Shown: positions 43,543-52,143 of the stretch, one piece after another
How the letters are laid out: every line of letters begins with the position of its first letter
Position numbering within the stretch: position 1 is the first letter of the stretch
NCBI GenBank assembly: GCA_028716525.1
Contig: JAQUPQ010000023.1
Coordinates: 1-63,781 of the forward strand
DNA length: 63,781 bases
From: Terriglobia bacterium
GTDB lineage: Bacteria > Acidobacteriota > Terriglobia > JAIQFV01
Reading direction: 5' to 3'
Notes under the pieces: model-generated
What the model was told of the DNA's origin: nothing
Databases searched by the model: none
Seen by the model: only the letters and a program-made list of their open reading frames with translations
Made by a program: the position numbers and the translations under genes

Positions 43543-45654
43543 ATGCCCGCCGAAGAAATGGGAAAAGCTTCACGCAAGCTCCGCTTGGCTTTTGCAATTT
43601 CAAGCGTGGTGTTCGTGGCGGTGCTGGCCATCTCTCCGCTCAAGGATTACTTCGCGCCCTGGCGCCAGTACAAACGTGCCTATGCGCGTTTTGCCAACAC
43701 CCGTCCCGATACCAAGCGCCTCCTGGCCGATTATCACAGCGGGATTGATCAGATTTGGATTCCCGAACTGAAGGTGGTGGATCGATGCACCACCTGTCAT
43801 CAAGGCATCACGCAACCCAGTTTGATGGACGCTTCGGTGCCACAACCTTTCCGGGCGCATCCCTCCATTCCGCATCATGCGCTCGACTGGGGATGTGTGG
43901 TCTGCCACCGCGGCCAAGGTTTAGCCACTGAAGTCCGCGAAGCGCACGAAACAACTCTGGGGTGGGAACAGCCGCTGCTTCCCACCCATTTCATTCAAGC
44001 TTCTTGCGGCGTGTGTCATCAGAGCGATATTCCGGAAACGCCGCAATTGAATCGTGGCCGGCAACTGTTGGTCGATCTCAACTGTTTTCGTTGTCATCGA
44101 ATGAACGTCTCGGAACGAATTTACGTTCCTCCCCCGGACTTATCCAACATTGGGCACAAAGCGAGTCGCGAATGGATCTACAAATGGTTGAAAGAGCCGC
44201 GCACGATCCTCGACAGCGACGGAAATGTGGTGACCAACGGTTACGCCAACGAGCCGCGCATGCCGCAATTCAGGTTGAATGACGCGGAACTCCGGGATCT
44301 CTCCGCTTTTTTGAGCACAAGGCAGAATGAGCCACTCGGGTCTCACCAGATTGACCCGCGGATCGTGGCCGCTTGGCAGAAGAAACCCGACGTGGCGGAC
44401 CAGGGCGAAACCCGATTCCGCCAGATGTTCTGTACGACCTGCCATGCCGTCGCCGTAACTCGGGCCGGACAGACTCAACTCATCGGCGGAAACATCGGTC
44501 CGGAATTGACCAAAATCGGCAGCAAAGTAAATGAAGACTGGTTGATTGCCTGGCTGCGCAACCCCCAAAGCTACTTTGGGTACGCTCAGATGCCGCGCTA
44601 TCAGTGGTCGGATGAGGATCTCTACAAGGTTTCGCGTTACATCATGACGCGATTAACGGACAGCGATTTGTTAAGTGATGTGCCCAAAATGGATCCTCCC
44701 ACACCCGCGGAAATCCAAGCGGGGAAACAACTCTTTGTCGGGAAAGGCTGTGCCAACTGTCACGGCATTCAGGGCATTAAAGCCCCCAAAGAATTTGGAC
44801 CCGATCTTTCGGCTGTCGGGAGCAAAACGGTTTCCGAGCTGATGTTCGGTGATGCCAAGATTCCTCATACCCTGGTCGATTACCTCCGTTCCAAGATTGA
44901 AAACCCAACTTCGGTCAATACCACGGCCGCGATGCCCCAGTATCATCTGAAGAAGGAGGACGTGTCGGCGTTGATCACGGCCTTGCTCAGCATGACTCGC
45001 CGACCCGATGCACCCGCGTTTGCCAAGTTGGTCGTACGCGCGACCCCATCGAAGTTTCAACCGGCGGGTCAGTTCGGAGAACTTTACGATCGCTACAAGT
45101 GCTACCTGTGTCACCAATTCAATGGCTACGGGGGGACCTTGGCACCGGATCTCTCATTCGAAGGCAGCCGCGCACAAAAAGCCTGGGTGGTTTCATTTCT
45201 CAAAAATCCTCAAACGCTGCGCCCCGCATCGACGTTCCGTATGCCCCAATTCAATTTCACCGATGCGGAGGCCTCCACTATTACCGATTACCTGGAGATG
45301 GTGATGCAGTCACCGCAGGTCAATCCCAATCCCGACAACTCTTCAAAAACATCTCCGGAACTGGTGGCCTTGGGAAAGCAACTTTATGAAGTGAAGTATC
45401 AATGTCAGTCGTGTCACACCATTGGCGCGACCGGCGGGTATGTCGGACCCAATCTCAGCAACTTGGGCAGTTGGATGAGGCCCGCTTGGATCGCAGCGTG
45501 GTTGAAAAATCCGCAGGCGCTGGTGCCCGGAACCATTGAACCTCGCCGCGAGTTTACCGATCAGGAGATCCAAGCTTTGAGCGCCTTCTTGATGACGCTC
45601 AAACAAACACCCACGTCAGCCAAGGCGGGTTCCGCGGCGGGAGGTTCGCGCTGA
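43543..45654 (+). CDS. Membrane-anchored octahaem cytochrome c
   Basis: A 703-residue protein. An N-terminal helix (about residues 13-33) anchors a large periplasmic domain with eight CxxCH sites at about residues 82, 118, 156, 181, 297, 403, 520 and 621 (CTTCH, CVVCH, CGVCH, CFRCH, CTTCH, CANCH, CYLCH, CQSCH). The last four or five units look like repeated monohaem cytochrome c domains, each with a downstream MP(Q/R)(F/Y) methionine such as RMPQFRLND, QMPRYQWSD, AMPQYHLKK and RMPQFNFTD. It takes the place of cytochrome c1 or f in the operon. The start at 43543 has GGAGA five bases before. Confidence 0.9.
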   Translation: MPAEEMGKASRKLRLAFAISSVVFVAVLAISPLKDYFAPWRQYKRAYARFANTRPDTKRLLADYHSGIDQIWIPELKVVDRCTTCHQGITQPSLMDASVPQPFRAHPSIPHHALDWGCVVCHRGQGLATEVREAHETTLGWEQPLLPTHFIQASCGVCHQSDIPETPQLNRGRQLLVDLNCFRCHRMNVSERIYVPPPDLSNIGHKASREWIYKWLKEPRTILDSDGNVVTNGYANEPRMPQFRLNDAELRDLSAFLSTRQNEPLGSHQIDPRIVAAWQKKPDVADQGETRFRQMFCTTCHAVAVTRAGQTQLIGGNIGPELTKIGSKVNEDWLIAWLRNPQSYFGYAQMPRYQWSDEDLYKVSRYIMTRLTDSDLLSDVPKMDPPTPAEIQAGKQLFVGKGCANCHGIQGIKAPKEFGPDLSAVGSKTVSELMFGDAKIPHTLVDYLRSKIENPTSVNTTAAMPQYHLKKEDVSALITALLSMTRRPDAPAFAKLVVRATPSKFQPAGQFGELYDRYKCYLCHQFNGYGGTLAPDLSFEGSRAQKAWVVSFLKNPQTLRPASTFRMPQFNFTDAEASTITDYLEMVMQSPQVNPNPDNSSKTSPELVALGKQLYEVKYQCQSCHTIGATGGYVGPNLSNLGSWMRPAWIAAWLKNPQALVPGTIEPRREFTDQEIQALSAFLMTLKQTPTSAKAGSAAGGSR

Positions 45655-46142
45655 TGAAACCTCGAAGACTTTGCCTTCTTCTGGCCGTCCTGGCGCTCGC
45701 CCTCTCTGGATGCGGAACCAAGAAATCGACGGCCCAGCCGGATCCGCTTCTTCATGCCTACGACGTCGAGCCGGACTGGAGTAATCCCGATCACCTGTTT
45801 TATCTCAACTACCAGCAAGCCCAAGGGAAGCGCATCTTTTATGACAAGTGTGTGTGGTGCCATGCCGATTCCACACCGGCCGGCCCTTCAAACCGTTCCA
45901 ACTTGAATCCCATGCCGGCCTTGGCCAATGATGGAAGCGCCCTGAACTCCTTGAGTGATGACTACCTAAGAAACATCATCACTCTGGGCGGGAGTGCTGT
46001 CAGCAAGTCCGCCATGATGCCGCCTTATGGGAAAACTCTGACACAGGACGAGATTCAGGCGGTGATTGCCTTTATGCGGGCGATTGCTCAACCCCCGTAT
46101 CAACCGCCGGCTCGACCGGGGCCGCAATATTCGACGAGGTAA
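45654..46142 (+). CDS. Monohaem cytochrome c lipoprotein
   Basis: A 162-residue lipoprotein. The lipobox LALSGC ends the signal at about residue 20, then comes one haem site CVWCH and a distal MMPPYG methionine, with a C-terminal QDEIQAVIAFMRAI helix typical of small cytochromes c. The ATG overlaps the last base of the octahaem stop codon (TGATG), so the two are coupled. It probably exchanges electrons with the octahaem subunit at the membrane surface. Confidence 0.9.
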   Translation: MKPRRLCLLLAVLALALSGCGTKKSTAQPDPLLHAYDVEPDWSNPDHLFYLNYQQAQGKRIFYDKCVWCHADSTPAGPSNRSNLNPMPALANDGSALNSLSDDYLRNIITLGGSAVSKSAMMPPYGKTLTQDEIQAVIAFMRAIAQPPYQPPARPGPQYSTR

Positions 46143-46148
46143 ACGCTT

Positions 46149-47474
46149 ATGAAACTGTCACGACCCTCCCTTTGGATCTTAACCTTGGGAATTCTTCTCG
46201 TTGTTTCGGGAAGCTTGCGCTTGAGGGCACAGGTGAGCCCTGCCGAGATTCGCAACGGGCACCTCCGGGGTATCGAACGAACCTACTTGAAACAACTGAT
46301 TGCCGCCCAACGCGCCATCGAAAAGCTCAAATTCCCTTACGGCTTTTCATTGGACCGTTACGTCGGTTTGGAGCCGGGGCAGCAATTGGGAGCCGATACG
46401 CGGGGATTGGAGTTCGTCAATTTTCACGACCATGTGGTTCTGAAAGTCACCGGAAACTACAACGCCGCTTTCAATGCCGATCTTCTGACACCCAACCAAC
46501 GCGCCGACCAGGCGTTCAATCAAGTGGCTGTTCCCATTCTTCAAACCCTTCCCAAGTTCTTCTCGTCCGACGATCAGTTCGAACGGGTGGGGCTGGAAAT
46601 TGCGTTCCACACGCGTAGAAAATCAAAAAATTATGATTACGAAGGGAAGGAAATTCTGGTCGTGGTCATGGATAAACCGGATGCTTTCGCGTACGCGGCC
46701 GCCACGAACGCCGGCGATCAGCAAGCTCTTCTGAACCGTTCGGAGATTTTTTTGAACGGCAAGGCTTTCGGGTTGGCGCTGGGAAAAGGCGAGCCCCTGG
46801 ATGCGGCGGACATGGAAACGGCCGAGAACGATCCCCCGGTGTCACCCGCCCTGTTGCACCCTTCATCGAACACTTTCAGCGCTTCGAAAACTTTTCGCGG
46901 GGACGATCAGGCTTCCACCCCCGCAACGGCTCCGGCCGCGGCGCTCGCTGGAAGCGCGAAGGAATCGGCCGGAAGAATTCCGGAGCCTTCCTCCTTGGCC
47001 ACGCAAGCCGACGCGGACCAGTTGCAGACCCAATACCAAGCCCAGCTGGAAGCCTTGGGAAAGGAAGGCGCCGCCAAGATGCATTTCGTCGAATACGCCC
47101 CGCCTTCTTTTGTGATCTTCAAAAACCAAATCTATCTCCAAGTGACGCTTCGAAATCCCGCCCCATTCGATGGGGATGCGACATCCATTTACCGCCGTTC
47201 GGCGCAGACTTTTGATCTGTTTCTGGCTCCCTTATTGAAGCCGATCCTCGATCGCATCAGCACCCAAATGAACATTGCCGGACTGGATGTCTCGGTGCTG
47301 AACACCCTGCACCGCCAGGCCCAGAATTCTTCAGAAGCAGTGGAATTCGTTTCTCCCAATCAAGCCCTGCGCCAGTTCGTGAATGCCGATATCACCAATC
47401 AGGATCTCATCAATCAGAGTATCGTCATGGTAAACGGTGTTCGGATCAATTTAAATCTTCAGCAAGTGGAATAG
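46149..47474 (+). CDS. Exported protein of unknown function, last gene of the bc operon
   Basis: A 441-residue protein with a clear signal peptide (about residues 1-28). The N-terminal part has conserved-looking GIERTYLKQLIAAQRAIEKL, FPYGFSLDRYVG and VNFHDHVVLKVTGNY segments. A low-complexity Ala/Ser/Pro linker covers about residues 225-300. The C-terminal part (FVIFKNQIYLQVTLRNP, LLKPILDRISTQMNIAGLDVSV) looks like alpha/beta structure. It has no haem or metal motif. It starts six bases after the lipoprotein cytochrome and is convergent with the phosphatase gene. I do not recognise the family. Confidence 0.7.
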   Translation: MKLSRPSLWILTLGILLVVSGSLRLRAQVSPAEIRNGHLRGIERTYLKQLIAAQRAIEKLKFPYGFSLDRYVGLEPGQQLGADTRGLEFVNFHDHVVLKVTGNYNAAFNADLLTPNQRADQAFNQVAVPILQTLPKFFSSDDQFERVGLEIAFHTRRKSKNYDYEGKEILVVVMDKPDAFAYAAATNAGDQQALLNRSEIFLNGKAFGLALGKGEPLDAADMETAENDPPVSPALLHPSSNTFSASKTFRGDDQASTPATAPAAALAGSAKESAGRIPEPSSLATQADADQLQTQYQAQLEALGKEGAAKMHFVEYAPPSFVIFKNQIYLQVTLRNPAPFDGDATSIYRRSAQTFDLFLAPLLKPILDRISTQMNIAGLDVSVLNTLHRQAQNSSEAVEFVSPNQALRQFVNADITNQDLINQSIVMVNGVRINLNLQQVE

Positions 47475-47524
47475 GGGAAATTGAAGACCAGGGGGGGCTG
47501 GAGCCGAATCGGCCCCGGGAAAAA

Positions 47525-50353
47525 TCAGACGACTCGCGCGACCACCAGGGTGATATCGTCGTGCTGAGGCGCCGAACCGACGAAACGGTCCACGGCGTTC
47601 AGGATTTCATCCTGCAACTCGGCGGCCGATCGCCCCAAATGTGAAGTGATCACCGCCTTTAACCGTTCCTCGCCAAACTCTTCCTCCGCTTCATTCATCG
47701 CTTCAGACACCCCGTCCGAAAACAGCACCATAATGTCTCCGGATTCAAGCTGCAGTGTGGCCTGCTCATAAACCGAGTCGGTAAACAGGCCGACGACCGT
47801 TCCGCCGGTTTCCAAACGAACGACTGCCGGGTCTTGCTCCCTTTGAATCGCCAACGCCGTACTCCCCGGGATTTCCTCTGCCGCCCATGATTTTATCTCG
47901 CCCGCTGATCGCTTTTTTCGAAAAACCAGCGGAGGATTGTGGCCTGCGTTGACATAAGTCAACCGCCGTCCGGTATCGTTGTATAAGCCATAGAAAAAAG
48001 TCGCATAGCGATTGCTGGCCGTGGAGTCGCACAACAGGCGATTGACCTCGCTGATCAGTTCACTGAGGCGATCAAGCCGAGCCGGCGCCTGGCTTCGCAG
48101 CGACGCCTGCAAACTGGCCATCAACAACGAGGCCGAAATGCCCTTGCCCGCCACATCGGCTAACGCAATTCCCAACTGCCCGGAACTCAACAATAAAAAA
48201 TCGTAGTAATCTCCGCCCACACCTCGGGCCGCCTTGCAAACACCGGTGTAATCGAGTGTTTTCATTTCAGGCAAAATCTGAGGAAATAAGTGCTCCTGAA
48301 CTTCTTTGGCAATCTCAATTTCCCGACTCAACTTCTCCTGCTCGGCAACTTGGTTGATCAATTTGGCATAATCCATGGCGATTGCGGCCTGCTCCGCCAC
48401 CGTGGCCAGGAGTTCCTTGTCCTCCGTCGAGTAGGGCTCCTCCGAAAGTTTTTCCCCCAAACTCAAAAAGCCCAATACGCGGTCATTGCTGATCAGCGGA
48501 ACGATCAACCGGGTATTCAATTCTTCCAAAAGGAGACGTTCCTGGTATCGCGGGTCGCTTTTCGAATCCACCCGAGCCAGGACACCCGTCCAGGAGCTGG
48601 GGTCATCGAGATAAACGTCGGCGGGAGAATGCTCCCGCATCGGTACTCCTTCCAAATATCGCGCGATGAAAGAGTGAGCCGGGAGGCGCAACGATTCGCT
48701 GGGGGCCGGTATAACCACGGTATCCCGCCCCGAAGCCGCTCGAAAGGAACGGCGAACACAAACCAAGTCTCCGCCCTCTGTCTCCGGCAGGCGTGTTCGA
48801 GGGCCCTTCGCCTCCTCGCGATCACGGATCAATCGAGCTTCGGCGTCACGCACAAAGATGGCGACTTGATCCGGGAAAAGCGATTCGCTGATCTTGCTTG
48901 AGACCAGTTCCAGCAGCTTTTCCGGCTGGGCCGACAATTGGCGAACGGCGCGGCTCAACTCCGTCAGCACTTGTTGTGCATTGTAGGCATTCCGAAAGAA
49001 TTTACGATCGATGGCCTGAACGACGGGGCGATTGATGCGCGCCATGAATCCCGTCACGGCCGTGGCCAAAAGCACGGTGTATGCCAAAACGGTCCAGGGG
49101 CTGGGATTCGGCATGAATTTCTGAAAGAAAAACGCCGAGAAAAAGAAAAGAACAACGGCCGTGACCAAGACCGCGCCAACGCGATATCCTCGAGAAACCA
49201 CCGTGTATTGAAGCCCGCGCCGAATGATGAAGCGAATCCCCATCACCCGGTGCTTGATCACAACATACGCAAAAGTCGCAGGAAATAGCGCCACCATCGC
49301 GAGGGCAAGAAACAGCACCCACAACGGCGGGGTCAAGCCGGTCTTCAAAGAGTAAATACCGATCCCCACGGCCGGAAGCACGCTCGCCATCGTTCCTGAA
49401 AGCATGATCGTCATGCGCCGACGTTCATCTTTGCTTCCTGCCTTCACGGTATTCATGACCAGGGAGGCCAATCCCACCGTGAAAATCACTGCCAGAGTCA
49501 CGGCAAAGAAAGGTCCGAAAACAACATCAAACTTCTTGAGGGGAATGAGAAGCGCAAACGAAGTGAACTGTGCAACCAATTCGAACAGCACCACGGGAAT
49601 GCAAAGAACCGTGATCACAAGAAATAAGCCACTGAGCCAGGGAATCTTCCGTGCGATCCACGACGGCGAGGGGAACAGCAGGAAGAACCGTGCGAACAGG
49701 AAGGCCAGGAAGGAATTGGCGAGACCCTGGAAGATCAATCCAAACATCTGAAGCTCGTGGGGGTACAGCGGCGCAGCTGTCCCGAAAATCGTTGAGAACG
49801 AAACGAACAACAGGCTGGCCGTGAAGGCATTGTCATCCTGGGGCTTCATAAAGCCGATCAAAAATGCCGTGATGAGGGTGAGAAGCGGAAAAATGAGAAT
49901 AGATAGGCCGCGCACTTTCAGTTGGGCCAGACCGGAGGCCGGGCGTGTCAACGGAGGCATTTTCAACCGCACCTCCTGACCCGTTCCCTCACGCCGAACC
50001 ACCATCTCCCACGGTTTCCCGTAAGGAACCAACTTTTCAATTTCGTAGTAGTCCGAGAGTCCGCGAATGCGCCGCCCTTCGCCGCGGTCGTTGTAAATGG
50101 CCGTAACGACATCTCCTTTTCGAAGTCCCGCCTGAAAAGCCGGGCCGGGTTCCCCACCGGATAGGGTTTCTGGAACGGCGATTACTGTGAGCCCCTGAAT
50201 CCGGCCGTCCCAACTCCAGCCGGCGCGCCGCAGTTCAACACGCTGATCGGTCACAAACACAAACACATCGACGCCGCGACATATCAGTGCTATGCATGCG
50301 ATCAACAACAAGAACAACACTCGCCCGCTCTTAAAGTAATTCGTATGGGTCAT
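47525..50353 (-). CDS. PDZ, multi-pass membrane, GAF and SpoIIE-type phosphatase protein
   Basis: About 942 residues. The ATG at 50353 is chosen; a TTG at 50413 is also in frame. An N-terminal helix leads to a PDZ-like domain (GPAFQAGLRKGDVVTAIYNDRG) outside the membrane, then about eight membrane helices, a GAF-like sensor (about 470-660, with LIVPLISNDRVLGFLSLG), a coiled segment (EKLSREIEIAKEVQEHLFP) and a PP2C/SpoIIE domain with GGDYYDF, ALADVAGKGISASLLMASLQ, NAGHNPPLV, LFSDGVSEA and QHDDITLVV, which supplies the metal-binding aspartates. Such proteins dephosphorylate anti-sigma factor antagonists in partner-switching systems. No antagonist or kinase gene lies next to it. Confidence 0.88.
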   Translation of the reverse strand: MTHTNYFKSGRVLFLLLIACIALICRGVDVFVFVTDQRVELRRAGWSWDGRIQGLTVIAVPETLSGGEPGPAFQAGLRKGDVVTAIYNDRGEGRRIRGLSDYYEIEKLVPYGKPWEMVVRREGTGQEVRLKMPPLTRPASGLAQLKVRGLSILIFPLLTLITAFLIGFMKPQDDNAFTASLLFVSFSTIFGTAAPLYPHELQMFGLIFQGLANSFLAFLFARFFLLFPSPSWIARKIPWLSGLFLVITVLCIPVVLFELVAQFTSFALLIPLKKFDVVFGPFFAVTLAVIFTVGLASLVMNTVKAGSKDERRRMTIMLSGTMASVLPAVGIGIYSLKTGLTPPLWVLFLALAMVALFPATFAYVVIKHRVMGIRFIIRRGLQYTVVSRGYRVGAVLVTAVVLFFFSAFFFQKFMPNPSPWTVLAYTVLLATAVTGFMARINRPVVQAIDRKFFRNAYNAQQVLTELSRAVRQLSAQPEKLLELVSSKISESLFPDQVAIFVRDAEARLIRDREEAKGPRTRLPETEGGDLVCVRRSFRAASGRDTVVIPAPSESLRLPAHSFIARYLEGVPMREHSPADVYLDDPSSWTGVLARVDSKSDPRYQERLLLEELNTRLIVPLISNDRVLGFLSLGEKLSEEPYSTEDKELLATVAEQAAIAMDYAKLINQVAEQEKLSREIEIAKEVQEHLFPQILPEMKTLDYTGVCKAARGVGGDYYDFLLLSSGQLGIALADVAGKGISASLLMASLQASLRSQAPARLDRLSELISEVNRLLCDSTASNRYATFFYGLYNDTGRRLTYVNAGHNPPLVFRKKRSAGEIKSWAAEEIPGSTALAIQREQDPAVVRLETGGTVVGLFTDSVYEQATLQLESGDIMVLFSDGVSEAMNEAEEEFGEERLKAVITSHLGRSAAELQDEILNAVDRFVGSAPQHDDITLVVARVV

Positions 50354-50610
50354 GAGGGCGCCTTTGCACTGCCATCTGACGTTTTTCCGCCGTGTCCCTA
50401 AGCCGATCGTCAACCGATTTGAAGTTTTTGAATCCTGCTGATTCTAACGACAATCTTTGCAAACCGTCAACACGCCATCATGGCCGCACGGCAGGCCGGC
50501 GGCATTTTTAAAAGCGCCCGGAATGAACTTCTCCTTCTTGATTTCCATTCCATTCTCCCGTAAGCTGCGCCCAAATCCGGGGCTTTTACCGCAGAAGGGA
50601 TCCTCACCCC

Positions 50611-51285
50611 ATGGAGAAACCCAAATTTGCCGATGCCGCTCGCGCCCAACACAGCATCCTGGCGCCGCTCGAAAAGAAAACCTTGATATGGCTGGCCCAT
50701 CGCATGCCGGCGTGGGTGAACTCCGACCACCTCACTGTCCTGGGCTTTTTAGGAATGTTCCTGACGGGCCTGGCCTATTGGTGGGCGCGTTGGAACAAGG
50801 CCGGGCTGTTGTGGGCGATTGTTTGTTTGGCCGTGAATTGGTTTGGCGACAGCCTTGACGGCACCCTCGCCCGTGTCCGCAACAAGCTGCGACCTCGATA
50901 CGGATTCTACGTCGACCACGTGGTTGATACCTTCGGGGCCTTCTTTCTTCTCTCCGGCTTGGCGCTTTCCGGCTACATGCACTGGAAAATCGCCATGGGC
51001 CTGCTTATTGCCTTCTACGGAATTTCCATCGAAGTGTATCTGGCCGCCTACACCCTCGGCACCTTCCATCTTTCACATTTCAAACTGGGTCCAACGGAAC
51101 TGCGCGTTCTCATGTGCATCGGAAATGTCTTTCTGATCTATCATCCTATGGCCGTGGTGTTCGGCCATCGTTTCCAACTCTTCGATGTCGGCGGCTTTTT
51201 CGGCATCTGCGGCATCGGCGTCATGATGTTGGCGGCCGTGTTTCGCAACACGCGGACACTCTATCGCGCGGAGCCCATTCAGTGA
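50611..51285 (+). CDS. CDP-alcohol phosphatidyltransferase family protein
   Basis: A 224-residue membrane enzyme with six helices. The signature D-x2-D-G-x2-A-R-x8-9-G-x3-D-x3-D is complete in WFGDSLDGTLARV, then RYGFYVDHVVD. These enzymes transfer a phosphatidyl or phosphoalcohol group from CDP to an alcohol acceptor; the acceptor cannot be told from sequence. Its stop overlaps the GtrA-like gene start (GTGA), so a lipid or polyprenol-linked sugar pathway is plausible. Confidence 0.88.
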   Translation: MEKPKFADAARAQHSILAPLEKKTLIWLAHRMPAWVNSDHLTVLGFLGMFLTGLAYWWARWNKAGLLWAIVCLAVNWFGDSLDGTLARVRNKLRPRYGFYVDHVVDTFGAFFLLSGLALSGYMHWKIAMGLLIAFYGISIEVYLAAYTLGTFHLSHFKLGPTELRVLMCIGNVFLIYHPMAVVFGHRFQLFDVGGFFGICGIGVMMLAAVFRNTRTLYRAEPIQ

Positions 51286-51755
51286 CTGAGCCGGCTAATA
51301 AAAAGAGGATCATCGGCGGCGGACTTCACCACTGGCTGAAATTCAATACCGTGGGCGCCATCGGCATCGGCGTTCAGTTGGCGGCGCTGGCCTTGTTCAA
51401 AAGCGGATTGAAATTGAACTATTTGATGGCCACCGGACTCGCTGTTGAAACGGCCGTCCTTCACAATTTTTGGTGGCATGAACGCTGGACTTGGGCGGAT
51501 CGCTCCAGCCTGCATCGGAGAGTGATTTTGGAACGGCTGGTTCGATTTAATCTGACGAACGGCGCCATCTCCATTTTGGGAAATCTGATTTTCATGCGGT
51601 TGTTTGTGGGACAGTTTCATCTCGCCTACATCGTCGCCAACCTGATCTCCATCGCGCTGTGCTCGCTGCTGAATTTTTTCGTCAGCGATTTGTTTGTGTT
51701 TCAGCCGAGTCTGTGGAGTGTCGAGCGCGAGGAGGATCCCAATCCGCCGGCTTAA
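51282..51755 (+). CDS. GtrA family membrane protein
   Basis: A 157-residue four-helix protein of the GtrA/DPMS-like family. KFNTVGAIGIGVQLAALALF starts the domain, NFWWHERWTW and RLVRFNLTNGAIS lie in the middle, and LNFFVSDLFVFQ ends it. GtrA proteins flip or handle polyprenyl-phosphate-linked sugars. Start GTG at 51282 lies inside the preceding stop, indicating translational coupling with the CDP-alcohol phosphatidyltransferase. Confidence 0.85.
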   Translation: MTEPANKKRIIGGGLHHWLKFNTVGAIGIGVQLAALALFKSGLKLNYLMATGLAVETAVLHNFWWHERWTWADRSSLHRRVILERLVRFNLTNGAISILGNLIFMRLFVGQFHLAYIVANLISIALCSLLNFFVSDLFVFQPSLWSVEREEDPNPPA

Positions 51756-51768
51756 AGAACAGCCCTGC

Positions 51769-52022
51769 TCCGATGGATCGGGGCGAGCGCTACCTATCCT
51801 CTTCACATTAATGCTGCGACCCGAAACTATGCCGCTCCCGTTGGGAGCTGCCTCATCCTGCAGGGGTCAGCGACCTGAGGCTTACGCCTCAGGCTACGAA
51901 TATTTCATCCCCCAAGGGGGATTTTTACGCTCAAGCCCCGATATGTCGGGGCGAGATAGTCGTAGCCCCACGCGTGAGCGTGGGGAAACCTGGCCCCATG
52001 ATGGAAGCCCGCCTTGGCGGGC
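51769..52022. repeat. Cluster of short perfect hairpins after gtrA-like gene
   Basis: This covers most of the 51756-52143 gap. A GTAGCG-family fragment (about 51769-51795) is followed by five stem-loops: 51874-51893 (8-bp stem, TTAC loop), 51907-51922 (ATCCCC/GGGGAT), 51935-51952 (7-bp stem, TATG loop), 51966-51985 (8-bp stem, GTGA loop) and 52007-52022 (7-bp stem). No gene is supported here. Confidence 0.8.
51907..51926 (+). terminator. Possible terminator of the CDP-alcohol/GtrA operon
   Basis: ATCCCC-CAAG-GGGGAT followed by TTTT on the plus strand. It is 152 bases after the gtrA-like stop and within a hairpin cluster, so the assignment is tentative. Confidence 0.45.
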
Positions 52023-52143
52023 GGAAGAGAGTCCGGCGAAGTAATGTCAAGGATCGAGGTGGTCCGTTCCTGGAGGGTGAATTCAGTTCGTTTTCGTTCC
52101 CAATAATCCCCGGTCTAAAAACGTCCCGGCGCTACCAAACTTG

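Noticed and set aside
51874-52022. CRISPR array
   Set aside because: The stem-loops have different sequences and irregular spacing; there are no identical direct repeats with unique spacers.
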